Assembly: GCF_030818655.1 (NCBI RefSeq)
Contig: NZ_JAUTAN010000001.1
Coordinates: 4,030,001 to 4,094,000, forward strand
Source of the DNA: Nocardioides zeae
GTDB lineage: Bacteria; Actinomycetota; Actinomycetes; Propionibacteriales; Nocardioidaceae
DNA length: 64,000 nt
Reading direction: 5' to 3'
Part shown: in pieces, positions 52,484 through 64,000 of the stretch
How positions within the stretch are numbered: position 1 is the first letter of the stretch
How the letters are laid out: the number at the start of each line of letters is the position of its first letter
Position numbers and translations under genes: made by a program
Notes under the pieces: generated by a model
What the model saw: only the letters and a program-made list of their open reading frames with translations
What the model was told of the DNA's origin: nothing
The model's database searches: none

Positions 52484-52843
52484 GTGGAGCTCTACACCCC
52501 GGTGCTCGCACTGCTCGCGCTCGCGGCCGGGTTCGCGATCTTCTCGGTCGCGGTCAGCACCCTGACGGGGCCGAAGCGCTACAACCGGGCGCGGCTCGAC
52601 TCCTACGAGTGCGGCATCGAGCCGACGCCCCAGCCGTTCGGCGGCGGGCGGATTCCGGTGAAGTACTACACGGTCGCGATGACCTTCATCATCTTCGACG
52701 TCGAGATCATGTTCCTCGTCCCGTGGGCGGTCTACTTCGACCAGCTCTCCTGGTTCGGTCTCATCGCCGTCGTCCTCTTCCTGTTCAACATCACCCTCGC
52801 CTACGCCTACGAGTGGCGCCGCGGCGGACTCGACTGGGACTGA
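52484..52843 (+). CDS. nuoA: NADH-quinone oxidoreductase subunit A
   Basis: 119 residues with three membrane helices. The conserved [11 protein letters not shown] loop and the [23 protein letters not shown] segment are diagnostic. Small membrane-arm subunit at the junction with the peripheral arm. GTG 52484 with AAGGAGGGG 4 bases upstream. A Crp-type site lies 67 bases before. A gap of 118 bases separates it from nuoB, unlike the overlaps later in the operon; the gap holds only the nuoB Shine-Dalgarno sequence (GAGAGGGG). Confidence 0.95.
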   Translation: MELYTPVLALLALAAGFAIFSVAVSTLTGPKRYNRARLDSYECGIEPTPQPFGGGRIPVKYYTVAMTFIIFDVEIMFLVPWAVYFDQLSWFGLIAVVLFLFNITLAYAYEWRRGGLDWD

Positions 52844-52961
52844 GCGCCGTGATGCACGCACATTGCCCGCGTTCTCCTCGGTCGCCAGCCAACCCCGGGC
52901 TGCCTCCCTCGTCGGCCTCGGCACTGCACGCACCTCACGACGCTCAGCGAGAGGGGATCTG

Positions 52962-53516
52962 ATGGGTATCGAGGAGAAGCTCCCCAGCGGGGTCCTGCTG
53001 ACGACCGTCGAGGGCGTCGCGGGCTACATGCGCAAGGCCAGCTTCTGGCCGGCGACGTTCGGCCTGGCCTGCTGCGCCATCGAGATGATGACGACGGGCG
53101 GGCCGCGCTACGACCTGGCGCGCTACGGCATGGAGGTCTTCCGCGCGAGCCCGCGGCAGGCGGACCTCATGATCGTCGCGGGCCGGGTGAGCCAGAAGAT
53201 GGCGCCGGTCCTGCGGCAGATCTACGACCAGATGGCCGAGCCGAAGTGGGTGCTCGCCATGGGCGTCTGCGCCAGCTCGGGCGGCATGTTCAACAACTAC
53301 GCGATCGTGCAGGGCGTCGACCACGTGGTGCCGGTGGACATGTACCTCCCCGGCTGCCCGCCCCGCCCCGAGATGCTCATCGACGCCATCCTCAAGCTCC
53401 ACGACCAGGTGCAGCACACCAAGTTCGGCGCCCAGCGCGACGCCCAGATCACCGAGCTCGAGACCGCCGCGCTCAACGCCGTGCCGACGGAGGAGCAGAA
53501 GGGCCTCCTGCGATGA
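52962..53516 (+). CDS. nuoB: NADH-quinone oxidoreductase subunit B
   Basis: 184 residues. It holds the terminal [4Fe-4S] cluster N2, with ligands in [10 protein letters not shown] (adjacent Cys pair), GVCASSGGM and [10 protein letters not shown]. Electrons pass from N2 to menaquinone. ATG 52962 has GAGAGGGG 6 bases upstream. Overlaps nuoC by ATGA. Confidence 0.96.
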   Translation: MGIEEKLPSGVLLTTVEGVAGYMRKASFWPATFGLACCAIEMMTTGGPRYDLARYGMEVFRASPRQADLMIVAGRVSQKMAPVLRQIYDQMAEPKWVLAMGVCASSGGMFNNYAIVQGVDHVVPVDMYLPGCPPRPEMLIDAILKLHDQVQHTKFGAQRDAQITELETAALNAVPTEEQKGLLR

Positions 53517-54204
53517 GCGACGAGCACCTGCCCGAGCCGGCGGCCGCCGAGGCCGCCGCCCCCGCGGCGGAGGTGCGCGCGCGGCGTACCGGCATGTTCG
53601 GGGTGCGCGGCTCCGGCGACACCTCCGGCTTCGGCGGGCTGCGGCGCGACGTCGTCTTCCCGGCGCCGGCGGAGCGTCCCTTCGGCGGCTGGTACGACGC
53701 GGTCGTCGACACCCTCGAGGCCGCGGTGCCCGGCGGGGTCGCGCAGGTCGTCGTCCACCGCGGGGAGCTGACCCTCCACGTGCGCCGCGAGCACCTCGTG
53801 GCGGCGGCTCGGGCCCTGCGGGACGAGCCCGGGCTGCGGTTCGAGGTCTGCGCGAGCGTCAGCGGCGTGCACCACCCCGACGAGACGGGCGCCGAGCTGC
53901 ACGTGGCCTACCACCTGCTCTCCATGACCCACAACCGCCGCGTCCGCGTCGAGGTGACCTGCCCCGACGCCGACCCGCACGTGCCCAGCGTCGTCGCGAC
54001 CTACCCGACGGCCGACTGGCACGAGCGCGAGACGTGGGACTTCTTCGGGATCGTCTTCGACGGCCACCCGGCCCTCACCCGCATCCTCATGCCGGACGAC
54101 TGGCCCGGCCACCCGCAGCGCAAGGACTACCCGCTCGGCGGGATCCACGTGGAGTACAAGGGCGGGACGATCCCGCCGCCCGACCAGCGGAGGTCGTACA
54201 CCTG

Positions 54205-54205
<1 letters not shown>
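53513..54205 (+). CDS. nuoC: NADH-quinone oxidoreductase subunit C
   Basis: 230 residues, the 30-kDa subunit. The signature is [20 protein letters not shown] followed by the [21 protein letters not shown] region. An N-terminal extension of about 45 residues, rich in Ala/Glu, is usual for actinobacteria. Not fused to NuoD. ATG overlaps the nuoB stop, and its stop shares one base with the nuoD start. Confidence 0.95.
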
Positions 54206-55574
<1,369 letters not shown>

Positions 55575-55578
<4 letters not shown>

Positions 55579-56363
55579 CGCTGTCGACCGAGACGCTCGC
55601 CGAGCTGCGCCAGATCACCGAGCGCTACCCGCAGGCCCGCTCGGGCCTGCTGCCGATGCTCCACCTCGTGCAGTCCGCGGAGGGCCGGATCACGCCCGAG
55701 GGCATCGAGGCCTGCGCGGAGATCCTCGGCCTCGCCCCGGCCGAGGTGAGCGGGGTCGCGACCTTCTACACGATGTACAAGCGCCGCCTCGTCGGCGACT
55801 ACCACGTCGGGGTCTGCACCAACACGCTCTGCGCGGTCATGGGCGGCGACGAGATCTTCGCGGCGCTGAAGGAGCACCTGGGGATCGGCAACGACGAGAC
55901 CACCGACGACGGCGTCGTCAGCCTCGAGCACGTCGAGTGCAACGCGGCCTGCGACTACGCCCCGGTCGTGATGGTCAACTGGGAGTTCGTCGACAACCAG
56001 ACGCCCGAGAGCGCGCGGCGGCTGGTCGACGACCTGCGGTCCGGGGCCGAGGTGCGCTCCACCCGCGGCCCGGCCATCTGCACGTGGCGCCAGGCGGAGC
56101 GCGTGCTCGCCGGCTTCCCCGACGACCGCGCCGACGAGGGACCCGCCGCCGGGCCGGCCTCGCTGGCGGGGCTGCGCGTCGCCCGCGAGCGCGGCTGGGA
56201 GGCCCCGGCGGCCGGTGGCACCGACGCCGAGGACGAGTCCCACGGCGCCGCGCCCGACGTGGACCCCGACGACGCGGCCGCCGTGGCGGCCGACGAGCAG
56301 GCGGACACGGCGCGGGCGGAGTCCGAGGCCAAGCTCGACGAGGCACAGGAGGACGACGCATGA
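55575..56363 (+). CDS. nuoE: NADH-quinone oxidoreductase subunit E
   Basis: 262 residues. The 24-kDa-type core (about 1-165) has the [2Fe-2S] ligands in [13 protein letters not shown] and [16 protein letters not shown]. The last 95 residues are acidic and disordered ([20 protein letters not shown]), absent from E. coli NuoE (166 aa) but similar tails occur in relatives. ATGA overlaps on both sides. Confidence 0.95.
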
Positions 56364-57715
56364 GCATCCCGCCGCTGACCCCGGTGCTCACCGACAACTG
56401 GGACGCCGAGCGCTCCTGGACGCTGGACTCCTACGTCGCGCGGGGCGGGTACGACGCGCTCGACGTCGCCTTCGCCATGGCGCCCGACGAGGTCGTCGCG
56501 GCCGTGAAGGACGCCGGTCTGCGCGGCCGGGGCGGCGCGGGGTTCCCCACGGGCATGAAGTGGGGCTTCATCCCGCAGGACCCGAGCGCGCCGGGCGGCG
56601 ACAAGCCGAAGTACCTCGTCGTCAACGCCGACGAGTCGGAGCCGGGCACCTGCAAGGACATCCCGCTGATGATGGCGAGCCCCCACACGCTCGTCGAGGG
56701 CGTCATCCTCGCGGCGTACGCCATCCGCGCCCACCACGCCTTCATCTACGTGCGGGGCGAGGTGCTCCACGTCGTGCGGCGCCTGCAGCGCGCGGTGCAG
56801 GAGGCCTACCTGGCCGGCCACCTGGGGCGGGACATCCACGGCTCGGGCTACGACCTCGACCTGGTCGTGCACGCCGGGGCGGGGGCCTACATCTGCGGTG
56901 AGGAGACGGCGCTGCTCGACTCGCTCGAGGGCCGGCGCGGCCAGCCCCGGCTGCGGCCGCCGTTCCCCGCGGTCGCGGGCCTCTACGCGAGCCCGACCGT
57001 CATCAACAACGTCGAGTCGATCGCGTCGGTGCCGGCGATCATCCGCAACGGCGCCGACTGGTTCGCCTCGCTCGGCACGGAGAAGTCGAAGGGCTTCGTC
57101 ATCTACTCGCTGTCGGGGCACGTGCGGAACCCGGGACAGTACGAGGCGCCCCTCGGCATCACGCTCCGCGAGCTCATCGACCTCGCCGGGGGGATCCGGG
57201 AGGGGCACCGCCTCAAGTTCTGGACGCCGGGCGGGTCGAGCACGCCGCTGCTGACGGAGGAGCACCTCGACGTGCCGCTCGACTACGAGTCCGTCGGCGG
57301 TGCCGGGTCGATGCTCGGCACCCGCGCGCTGCAGATCTTCGACGAGACCGTCTCGGTCGTGCGGTGCGTGCTGCGGTGGACGGAGTTCTACAAGCACGAG
57401 TCGTGCGGCAAGTGCACGCCGTGCCGCGAGGGCACGTGGTGGCTGGTGCAGACGCTGGCCCGCCTCGACGCCGGCCAGGGCGAGGAGGGCGACATCGAGA
57501 AGCTGCTCGACCTCTGCGACAACATCCTCGGCCGCTCGTTCTGCGCCCTCGGCGACGGTGCGACCAGCCCGATCACCTCGGCGATCCGCTACTTCCGCGA
57601 CGAGTTCGAGGCGGCGATGCACACCCCGACGAGCGTCTCGTTCCCGCCGGCCGCCTCGACCGCCTGGTCCGACGCCTGGTCCGACGCCGCAACCACGGCG
57701 GGAGTGGGCGCATGA
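56360..57715 (+). CDS. nuoF: NADH-quinone oxidoreductase subunit F
   Basis: 451 residues, the NADH- and FMN-binding subunit. [18 protein letters not shown] binds [18 protein letters not shown] and [19 protein letters not shown] are the FMN region; the [4Fe-4S] N3 ligands are in [13 protein letters not shown] and a later Cys in [11 protein letters not shown]. Overlaps nuoE and nuoG by ATGA. Confidence 0.96.
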   Translation: MSIPPLTPVLTDNWDAERSWTLDSYVARGGYDALDVAFAMAPDEVVAAVKDAGLRGRGGAGFPTGMKWGFIPQDPSAPGGDKPKYLVVNADESEPGTCKDIPLMMASPHTLVEGVILAAYAIRAHHAFIYVRGEVLHVVRRLQRAVQEAYLAGHLGRDIHGSGYDLDLVVHAGAGAYICGEETALLDSLEGRRGQPRLRPPFPAVAGLYASPTVINNVESIASVPAIIRNGADWFASLGTEKSKGFVIYSLSGHVRNPGQYEAPLGITLRELIDLAGGIREGHRLKFWTPGGSSTPLLTEEHLDVPLDYESVGGAGSMLGTRALQIFDETVSVVRCVLRWTEFYKHESCGKCTPCREGTWWLVQTLARLDAGQGEEGDIEKLLDLCDNILGRSFCALGDGATSPITSAIRYFRDEFEAAMHTPTSVSFPPAASTAWSDAWSDAATTAGVGA

Positions 57716-60174
57716 CGACCACCCCGGAGCGGACCCCCACGACGGCCGGTGCCGTCGACCTCGTCACCGTCACCATCGACGGCGTCAACGTCGCGGTGCC
57801 GAAGGGCACCCTCGTGATCCGTGCCGCCGAGCAGGTCGGCATCGCCATCCCGCGCTTCTGCGACCACCCCCTGCTCGAGCCGGTCGGCGCCTGCCGGCAG
57901 TGCCTCGTCGACGTGCCCGACGCGGGCAACGGGCGGGGGCTGCCGAAGCCGCAGGCCTCCTGCACCCTGGAGGTCGCGGACGGCATGGTGGTCAACACCC
58001 AGGCCACCAGCGGCGTCGCCGACAAGGCGCAGCAGGGCGTGATGGAGCTGCTGCTCATCAACCACCCGCTCGACTGCCCGGTCTGCGACAAGGGCGGCGA
58101 GTGCCCCCTGCAGAACCAGGCGATGAGCAACGGCCGCGGCGACTCCCGCTTCGAGGGCGTCAAGCGCACCTTCCCGAAGCCGATCCACCTCTCGCCCCAG
58201 GTGCTCCTCGACCGGGAGCGGTGCATCGTCTGCCAGCGCTGCACGCGGTTCGCCGAGCAGATCCCGGGCGACCCGTTCATCGCGCTCGTCGAGCGGGGTG
58301 CGCAGCAGCAGATCGGCATCGCGGAGGACGCGCCCTTCTTGTCCTACTTCGCGGGCAACACCATCCAGATCTGCCCGGTCGGTGCGCTGACCAGCGAGGC
58401 CTACCGCTTCCGCTCGCGCCCCTTCGACCTCGTCTCGGTGCCGAGCGTGGCCGAGCACGACGCCTGCGGCTCCGCGATCCGGGTCGACCACCGGCGCGGC
58501 AGGGTCGTGCGGCGTCTCGCCGGCGACGACCCCGAGGTCAACGAGGAGTGGATCACCGACAAGGACCGCTTCGCGTTCACCTACGCCGCCGCGCCCGACC
58601 GGTTGACCTACCCGCAGGTGCGCGACACCGACGGCTCGCTCCGGCCCGCGTCGTGGCCCGAGGCCCTCGCGGTCGCGGCCCGCGGTCTCGCCGCGGCGCG
58701 GTACCGCGCCGAGGGACCCGGCGTCGGCGTGCTCCCCGGCGGCCGCGTCACCGCGGAGGACGCCTACGCCTACGCCACCTTCGCCCGTGTCGCCCTCGAC
58801 ACCAACGACGTCGACTTCCGCGCCCGCCCGCTGAGTACCGAGGAGACCGACTTCCTCGCGTCCCACGTCGTGCTCACCGGGCCCGGCGGTGGCGGCGTCA
58901 CCCAGGCCGACCTGGAGGCGGCCCGCACCGTCGTGCTCGCGGGCCTCGAGCCCGAGGACGAGGCCGGCGCGATCTTCCTCCGGCTCCGCAAGGCGGTCCG
59001 CTCGGCACGGAGCCGTACGACGGTGCTCACCCTCGCGCCGTACCTCAGCCGCGGCTCGGCGAAGCTCCACGCCCGGCTGCTGCCCACGGCCCCCGGTGAC
59101 GAGGCGACGGCGCTCGACGGTCTCGCCGACCGCGCCGAGGAGCTCGTCGGCGCGAGCCTCGGCCCGGACGACGTGCTGCTGGTCGGCGAGCGGCTGGCCA
59201 CCGCGCCGGGCGCCCTCTCCGCCGCCGCACGTCTCGCCGCGACGACGGGTGCCCGGCTGGGCTGGGTGCCCCGTCGGGCCGGTGACCGGGGCGCGCTCGA
59301 GACCGGGTGCCTGCCCACCCTGCTGCCCGGCGGCCGACCGGTCGCCGACGCCGCGGCGCGGGTCGACGCCGCCGCGGCCTGGGGCGTCACGACCCTGCCG
59401 GAGCGACCCGGCCGCGACGCCGAGCAGATCGTGGCGGCCGCGGCCGCGGGCGAGCTCGCCGGCCTCGTCGTCGGCGGCGTGGACCCGGCCGACCTGCCCG
59501 ACCCCGCCGCGTTCCGGGCGGCGCTCGAGCGGGCGGAGTTCGTCGTCAGCCTCGAGCTGCGGGCCACCGAGGTGACCGCCCACGCCGACGTCGTGCTGCC
59601 GGTCGCCGCGGTCGCCGAGAAGGCGGGCACGTTCGTGACCTGGGAGGGCCGTCCGCGGCCGTTCCCCACGGTGCTGGCGGGCACCAACCGCCTGTCCGAC
59701 TCGCGGGTGCTCGCCGGGATCGCCGAGGAGCTCGGCCGCCCCCTGGGCTTCCGCACGGTGGCCGAGGTGCGCGAGCAGATGGAGGCGCTCGGCGCGTGGG
59801 ACGGTGACCGGGCCGCGTCCCGCCCCGTCCCGTCGGCCGCGAGCGACGCGGCCGGCAGGAGGCCGTCCGACGGCCACCGCCTCGCCACCTGGAAGCAGCT
59901 GCTCGACCTCGGGTCGCTCCAGGACGGCGACCCCGCGCTCCGCGCCTCGATGCGTCCGGCGGTCGTGCGGGTCGGCTCCGCGACGTACGAGGCCCTCGGC
60001 CGCCCCGCACAGGTGCGGGTCACGGGGAGCCGGGGCGCGGTGGAGCTGCCCTGCGTCCACGAGCCGACGCTGGTCGACGGCACCGTCTGGGTGCCGACCC
60101 GCTCCGCGGGTCGCGGGGTGCTCGCCGACCTCGCGGCACCGGGCGAGCGCGTGCAGGTGGAGGTGGCCCCGTGA
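57712..60174 (+). CDS. nuoG: NADH-quinone oxidoreductase subunit G
   Basis: 820 residues. The N-terminal [2Fe-2S] domain has [20 protein letters not shown]; the His-Cys cluster is in [19 protein letters not shown]; two more [4Fe-4S] clusters follow at [17 protein letters not shown] and [16 protein letters not shown]. The rest is a degenerate molybdopterin-type domain, clearest at [20 protein letters not shown]. Longer than mitochondrial homologues but usual for actinobacteria. ATG overlaps the nuoF stop. Confidence 0.95.
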   Translation: MTTTPERTPTTAGAVDLVTVTIDGVNVAVPKGTLVIRAAEQVGIAIPRFCDHPLLEPVGACRQCLVDVPDAGNGRGLPKPQASCTLEVADGMVVNTQATSGVADKAQQGVMELLLINHPLDCPVCDKGGECPLQNQAMSNGRGDSRFEGVKRTFPKPIHLSPQVLLDRERCIVCQRCTRFAEQIPGDPFIALVERGAQQQIGIAEDAPFLSYFAGNTIQICPVGALTSEAYRFRSRPFDLVSVPSVAEHDACGSAIRVDHRRGRVVRRLAGDDPEVNEEWITDKDRFAFTYAAAPDRLTYPQVRDTDGSLRPASWPEALAVAARGLAAARYRAEGPGVGVLPGGRVTAEDAYAYATFARVALDTNDVDFRARPLSTEETDFLASHVVLTGPGGGGVTQADLEAARTVVLAGLEPEDEAGAIFLRLRKAVRSARSRTTVLTLAPYLSRGSAKLHARLLPTAPGDEATALDGLADRAEELVGASLGPDDVLLVGERLATAPGALSAAARLAATTGARLGWVPRRAGDRGALETGCLPTLLPGGRPVADAAARVDAAAAWGVTTLPERPGRDAEQIVAAAAAGELAGLVVGGVDPADLPDPAAFRAALERAEFVVSLELRATEVTAHADVVLPVAAVAEKAGTFVTWEGRPRPFPTVLAGTNRLSDSRVLAGIAEELGRPLGFRTVAEVREQMEALGAWDGDRAASRPVPSAASDAAGRRPSDGHRLATWKQLLDLGSLQDGDPALRASMRPAVVRVGSATYEALGRPAQVRVTGSRGAVELPCVHEPTLVDGTVWVPTRSAGRGVLADLAAPGERVQVEVAP

Positions 60175-61478
60175 ACGGTCTCGACGCCTTCGGCGGCGAC
60201 GCGCTCTGGGTGGTGCTGCTCAAGGCGGTGCTCATCTTCGTCGTGCTGGTGCTGCTGACGCTGTTCAACATCTGGTTCGAGCGCCGCGTCGTGGCGCGGA
60301 TGCAGCACCGCGTCGGCCCCAACAAGAACGGTCCGTTCGGCCTCCTGCAGAGCCTCGCCGACGGCGTGAAGCTGGCGCTGAAGGAGGACATCGTCCCGAA
60401 GGCCGCGGACAAGGTGGTCTTCGTCATCGCGCCCGTCGTCTGCGTGGTGCCGGCGTTCGTGACGTTCGCGGTGATCCCGTTCGGGCCCGAGGTGACGATC
60501 CCGTTCACCGACACCGTCACGCCGCTGCAGCTCACCGACATGCCCGTGGCGGTGCTGTTCGTGATGGCGATCGCGTCGATCGGCATCTACGGCATCGTGC
60601 TCGGCGGCTGGTCGAGCGGCTCGACGTACTCGCTGCTGGGCGGCCTCCGCTCGAGCGCGCAGATGATCTCCTACGAGGTCGCGATGGGCCTGGCGCTCGT
60701 CAGCGTGTTCCTCTACGCGGGATCCGCCTCGACGTCGGAGATCGTGGCGGCGCAGGCCGACGGCTGGTGGTACGCGTTCACGATGGCGCCCGCGTTCGTC
60801 GTCTACGTGATCGCCATGGTCGGCGAGACCAACCGCGCGCCCTTCGACCTCCCCGAGGCCGAGGGCGAGCTGGTGGGCGGGTTCCACACCGAGTACAGCT
60901 CGCTCAAGTTCGCGCTGTTCTTCCTCGCCGAGTACATCAACATGGTCACCGTCTCCGCCCTCGCGACGACGCTGTTCCTCGGCGGCTGGCTGGCCCCGTT
61001 CGGCCTCGGGCACGTCTGGGAGGGCGCGAACGAGGGCTACTGGCCGGCGCTGTGGTTCTTCGGCAAGGTCTTCCTCTTCATGTTCCTGTTCGTCTGGCTG
61101 CGCGGCACCCTGCCGCGGATGCGCTACGACCAGTTCATGGACTTCGGCTGGAAGCGCCTGATCCCGGTGGCGCTCGGCTGGGTCGTGCTGGCCGCGATCG
61201 TGCGGCTCGCGATCGAGGACCGGGTGGTCGACCGGGGCCCGCTGCAGATCGGTGCGGTCGCGCTGGCGGTCGGGATCATCGCCTACGTCGTGGTGGTCGT
61301 CGTCTCGACCGAGCCGACGGAGCCCGACCCCGACGTGCCCGCCCCGCACACCGGCACCGGCGCCTACCCGGTGCCCCCGATGCCCGCGGGCGGTGCCGTG
61401 CGCGGCGCGGCCGCCCCGCTGACGTTCACCTCGTCCGGCCCCGTGCGGGCCGGCGTGGTCGAGGAGGAGGCGCGATGA
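60171..61478 (+). CDS. nuoH: NADH-quinone oxidoreductase subunit H
   Basis: 435 residues with eight or more membrane helices. Signatures: [21 protein letters not shown] and [21 protein letters not shown] with the conserved Glu chain that links the quinone site to proton pumping. The last 60 residues form a Pro/Ala-rich cytosolic tail beyond the E. coli length (325 aa). GTG overlaps the nuoG stop as GTGA. Confidence 0.96.
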   Translation: MNGLDAFGGDALWVVLLKAVLIFVVLVLLTLFNIWFERRVVARMQHRVGPNKNGPFGLLQSLADGVKLALKEDIVPKAADKVVFVIAPVVCVVPAFVTFAVIPFGPEVTIPFTDTVTPLQLTDMPVAVLFVMAIASIGIYGIVLGGWSSGSTYSLLGGLRSSAQMISYEVAMGLALVSVFLYAGSASTSEIVAAQADGWWYAFTMAPAFVVYVIAMVGETNRAPFDLPEAEGELVGGFHTEYSSLKFALFFLAEYINMVTVSALATTLFLGGWLAPFGLGHVWEGANEGYWPALWFFGKVFLFMFLFVWLRGTLPRMRYDQFMDFGWKRLIPVALGWVVLAAIVRLAIEDRVVDRGPLQIGAVALAVGIIAYVVVVVVSTEPTEPDPDVPAPHTGTGAYPVPPMPAGGAVRGAAAPLTFTSSGPVRAGVVEEEAR

Positions 61479-62023
61479 CGCTCAAGGAGCAGCTCTGGGA
61501 CCCGGTCGCCGGGTTCGGGGTCACCTTCCGCACGATGTTCCGGAAGGTGGTGACCGAGGACTACCCGACGGAGAAGAAGCCGACCGCTCCCCGGTTCCAC
61601 GGCCGCCACCAGCTCAACCGGTGGCCCGACGGGCTCGAGAAGTGCGTGGGCTGCGAGCTCTGTGCGTGGGCGTGCCCCGCCGACGCGATCTACGTCGAGG
61701 GCGCCTCCAACACCGACGACGAGCGCTACTCGCCGGGGGAGCGCTACGGCCGCGTCTACCAGATCAACTACCTGCGCTGCATCCTCTGCGGGCTGTGCAT
61801 CGAGGCCTGCCCGACGCGCGCGCTGACGATGACGAACGAGTACGAGCTCGCCGACTCCTCCCGCGAGGCGCTCATCTACGAGAAGTCGGACCTCCTGGCC
61901 CCGCTGCTGCCCGGCATGGAGCAGCCGCCGCACCCGATGCGGCTGGGCGCCGACGAGGGCGACTACTACCGGGGCTCGCTCGCCGACCGGTACGCCGCGC
62001 CCGAGCCCGGGACGGCCCGATGA
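61475..62023 (+). CDS. nuoI: NADH-quinone oxidoreductase subunit I
   Basis: 182 residues with two [4Fe-4S] ferredoxin motifs, [16 protein letters not shown] and [16 protein letters not shown], carrying clusters N6a and N6b. The N-terminus [18 protein letters not shown] matches the family. ATGA overlaps on both sides. Confidence 0.96.
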   Translation: MTLKEQLWDPVAGFGVTFRTMFRKVVTEDYPTEKKPTAPRFHGRHQLNRWPDGLEKCVGCELCAWACPADAIYVEGASNTDDERYSPGERYGRVYQINYLRCILCGLCIEACPTRALTMTNEYELADSSREALIYEKSDLLAPLLPGMEQPPHPMRLGADEGDYYRGSLADRYAAPEPGTAR

Positions 62024-62832
62024 TCGCCTTCTGGGTGCTCGCCCCGGTCATGGTCGCGGCGGCACTGGGGGTGCTGTTCGTGCGCAAGGCGGTGCACGCG
62101 GCGCTGCTGCTGGCGGTCGTGATGATCAGCCTCGCCGTGCTCTACGCCGTGCTCGAGGCCCCGTTCCTCTTCGCGGTGCAGATCATCGTCTACACGGGCG
62201 CGATCATGATGCTGTTCCTCTTCGTGCTCATGCTGGTCGGCGTCGACGCCTCCGACTCCGTCGTGGAGACCATCCGCGGTCAGCGCGTCCTGGCGGTCGT
62301 CGTCGGCGGCACGTTCGCGCTGCTGCTCGGCCTGCTGCTGGGCCAGGCGAGCCTCGGCGCCGCCTCCGGCCTCGCCGACGCCAACGCGGGCGGCAACATC
62401 GAGGGTCTCGCCCAGGTGCTGTTCTCCCGCTACGTGCTGGCCTTCGAGGCCACCGCGGCCCTGCTCATCACCGCCGCCCTCGGCGCGATGGTGCTCGCCC
62501 ACCGCGAGCGCCTGACCCCGCGGGAGAGCCAGGCCGACCGGGCCCGCGCCCGCGTGCGGGCGTACGGCGCGGAGGGCGCCCACCTCGGACCCGAGCCCGC
62601 CCCGGGCGTCTACGCCCGGCACAACGCCGTCGACACCCCGGCGCTGCTGCCCGACGGCACGCCGGCCGCGAGCTCCGTGCCCGGGATCATCGTGGCCCGG
62701 GGCACCGGGCGGCGCGCCCCGGCGTACCGCGACGTCGAGGACGTCGTCGGCACCCTCGCGGGGCCGCGGGCGGACTCGCTCGAGGAGACCGACGCCGAGG
62801 ACACGCCTCCGGCGGACGGGCGGGGTGCGTGA
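62020..62832 (+). CDS. nuoJ: NADH-quinone oxidoreductase subunit J
   Basis: 270 residues. Five membrane helices in 1-165, including the pi-bulge helix [21 protein letters not shown] tail of about 105 hydrophilic residues follows ([19 protein letters not shown]), giving a protein much longer than E. coli NuoJ (184 aa). ATG overlaps nuoI; the stop overlaps the nuoK GTG. Confidence 0.95.
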   Translation: MIAFWVLAPVMVAAALGVLFVRKAVHAALLLAVVMISLAVLYAVLEAPFLFAVQIIVYTGAIMMLFLFVLMLVGVDASDSVVETIRGQRVLAVVVGGTFALLLGLLLGQASLGAASGLADANAGGNIEGLAQVLFSRYVLAFEATAALLITAALGAMVLAHRERLTPRESQADRARARVRAYGAEGAHLGPEPAPGVYARHNAVDTPALLPDGTPAASSVPGIIVARGTGRRAPAYRDVEDVVGTLAGPRADSLEETDAEDTPPADGRGA

Positions 62833-63134
62833 TGGACGACCTGACCCCGTTCCTCGTCCTCTCGGCGATCCTCTTCAGCATCGGCTGCGTCGGCGTGCTC
62901 GTGCGGCGCAACGCGATCGTCGTGTTCATGTGCGTCGAGCTCATGCTCAACGCCTCCAACCTGGCGTTCGTCGTGTTCGCGAAGCAGCACGGCAACCTCG
63001 ACGGCCAGGTCGCGGCCTTCTTCGTGATGGTGGTCGCCGCCGCCGAGGTGGTCGTCGGGCTCGCGATCATCATGACCATCTTCCGCTCGCGCCGGTCGGC
63101 CTCGGTCGACGACGCCAGCCTGCTAAAGCTCTAG
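62829..63134 (+). CDS. nuoK: NADH-quinone oxidoreductase subunit K
   Basis: 101 residues, three membrane helices. The conserved Glu residues are in [15 protein letters not shown] and [16 protein letters not shown] 62829 overlaps the nuoJ stop as GTGA; ATG 62832 one codon on is an equal candidate. Followed by nuoL after 12 bases. Confidence 0.95.
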   Translation: MMDDLTPFLVLSAILFSIGCVGVLVRRNAIVVFMCVELMLNASNLAFVVFAKQHGNLDGQVAAFFVMVVAAAEVVVGLAIIMTIFRSRRSASVDDASLLKL

Positions 63135-63146
63135 GGGAAGGGCGAC

Positions 63147-64000
63147 GTGAACCTCTCGTCACAGACGCTCCTGCTGGCCGCGGCCGAGGGGCACCACGAG
63201 GTGCCGGTGGTCGACCCGTCCGCCGCCGAGGGCGTCTTCACGCTGCTCGGCCTGGTGATCGGCCTGCCCCTGCTCGGCGCCGTCGTGCTCCTCGTCGGCG
63301 GTCGGCGCACGGACCGCTGGGGCCACCTCCTCGGCACGGCCACCGTGGCCGGCTCCTTCGTCCTCGCCGTGCTGCTCTTCGTGGCGCTCCTCGGCCGCGA
63401 GGAGGGGGAGCGGCAGATCACCCAGCACCTGTGGACCTGGGTGGACGTCGGGTCCTACCAGGTGGGGATGGACCTGCTCTACGACCCGTTGTCCGCCCTG
63501 TTCCTGCTGCTCATCACGGGCGTCAGCACGCTGATCCACGTCTACTCGATCGGCTACATGGCCCACGACGAGCGGCGGCGCCGGTTCTTCGGCTATCTCA
63601 ACCTCTTCGTCGCGGCGATGCTCATGCTGGTGCTGGCGGCCGACTACCTGGGCGTCTTCCTCGGCTGGGAGGGCGTGGGGCTCGCGTCGTACCTGCTCAT
63701 CGGGTTCTGGCAGCACAAGCCGTCGGCGGCGGCCGCCGCCAAGAAGGCCTTCGTCATCAACCGCGTCGGCGACATCGGCATGAGCCTCGCGATCATGCTG
63801 ATGTTCGTCACCTTCGGCACGACGGCGTTCGTCGGCGTGAGCCAGGCGGCGGGCGAGACCGGCGATCGGACGATGACCTGGATCGGCCTCCTGCTCCTGC
63901 TTGGCGCCTGCGGCAAGTCGGCCCAGGTGCCGCTGCAGGCCTGGCTGCTCGACGCGATGGAGGGCCCGACGCCCGTGTCGGCGCTCATCCACGCGGCGAC
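63147..64000 (+). CDS. nuoL: NADH-quinone oxidoreductase subunit L (3' truncated by window edge)
   Basis: First 284 residues of the antiporter-like proton-pumping subunit. Visible signatures are [45 protein letters not shown] with the pumping Glu, and [29 protein letters not shown] with the Lys. GTG 63147 has GGGGAAGGG 4-5 bases upstream. The window ends inside the motif, so the rest, and presumably nuoM and nuoN, lie beyond. Confidence 0.95.
   Translation, partial: MNLSSQTLLLAAAEGHHEVPVVDPSAAEGVFTLLGLVIGLPLLGAVVLLVGGRRTDRWGHLLGTATVAGSFVLAVLLFVALLGREEGERQITQHLWTWVDVGSYQVGMDLLYDPLSALFLLLITGVSTLIHVYSIGYMAHDERRRRFFGYLNLFVAAMLMLVLAADYLGVFLGWEGVGLASYLLIGFWQHKPSAAAAAKKAFVINRVGDIGMSLAIMLMFVTFGTTAFVGVSQAAGETGDRTMTWIGLLLLLGACGKSAQVPLQAWLLDAMEGPTPVSALIHAA

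Noticed and set aside
52844..52961. Small gene between nuoA and nuoB
   Set aside because: The open frame is only an N-terminal run-on of nuoB without a start signal; a good Shine-Dalgarno sequence precedes ATG 52962.

Overview
The window is very G+C-rich and densely coded, with many GTG starts and ATGA/GTGA overlaps. Leaderless-looking promoters, a menaquinone pathway, a WhiB-era actinobacterial gene order and a mycobacterial-type Crp all point to an actinobacterium. By gene content I would place it in the Nocardioidaceae/Propionibacteriales (inference; no rRNA is present). No rRNA, tRNA, CRISPR array, prophage or transposase was seen.

Layout. 1-8.4 kb: end of an acyl-CoA dehydrogenase, then DUF4177, RidA, Nudix and metallo-hydrolase genes, facing crp. 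Diverging from crp runs nth, a TlpA-like lipoprotein, CoA pyrophosphatase and the MarP membrane protease. This is the order of the Mycobacterium tuberculosis Rv3667-Rv3678c neighbourhood. 7.6-8.0 kb is a non-coding repeat cluster. 8-12.7 kb is an acetate block: holin-family membrane protein, acs, actP and a frameshifted DUF485 gene. 12.9-18 kb: metallo-hydrolase, a receiver-histidine kinase, and clpB under a HAIR operator. 18-24.5 kb: membrane proteins, a META-domain protein, a DapC-like aminotransferase and a Cds1-like cysteine desulfhydrase. 24.5-29.5 kb: menaquinone genes menA (frameshifted), menE, menC and menD. 30.1-38.5 kb: two nearly identical DUF222-HNH nuclease genes, each with a LexA box and a 31-bp repeat array, in inverted orientation around an alcohol dehydrogenase, a WXG100/alpha-beta hydrolase module and a hydroxyacid dehydrogenase. 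38.5-46.8 kb: DUF4262, amino-acid permease, metallo-hydrolase, RlaP-like nucleotidyltransferase, then VWA-MoxR-alcohol dehydrogenase divergent from an aldehyde dehydrogenase. 46.9-52.1 kb: fprA, isochorismate synthase, an L,D-transpeptidase and menG. 52.5 kb to the end: the complex I operon nuoA to nuoL, cut by the window edge.

How it works together. The men genes make menaquinone, and the nuo operon feeds electrons into it. A perfect Crp-type palindrome sits upstream of nuoA and a near-perfect one upstream of the acetate uptake operon, so the crp gene at 3.5 kb may link carbon status to respiration and acetate use (inference). Many transcripts appear leaderless: a TANNNT-like hexamer lies 6-8 bases before the start codon at some fifteen genes.

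The most unusual material is non-coding or duplicated: 31/32-bp tandem arrays at 7.6, 31.8 and 36.7 kb, the inverted DUF222-HNH elements they accompany, and several families of long intergenic palindromes shared between distant loci. Two conserved genes, menA and the DUF485 gene, carry single-base-type frameshifts that are either sequence errors or real lesions.
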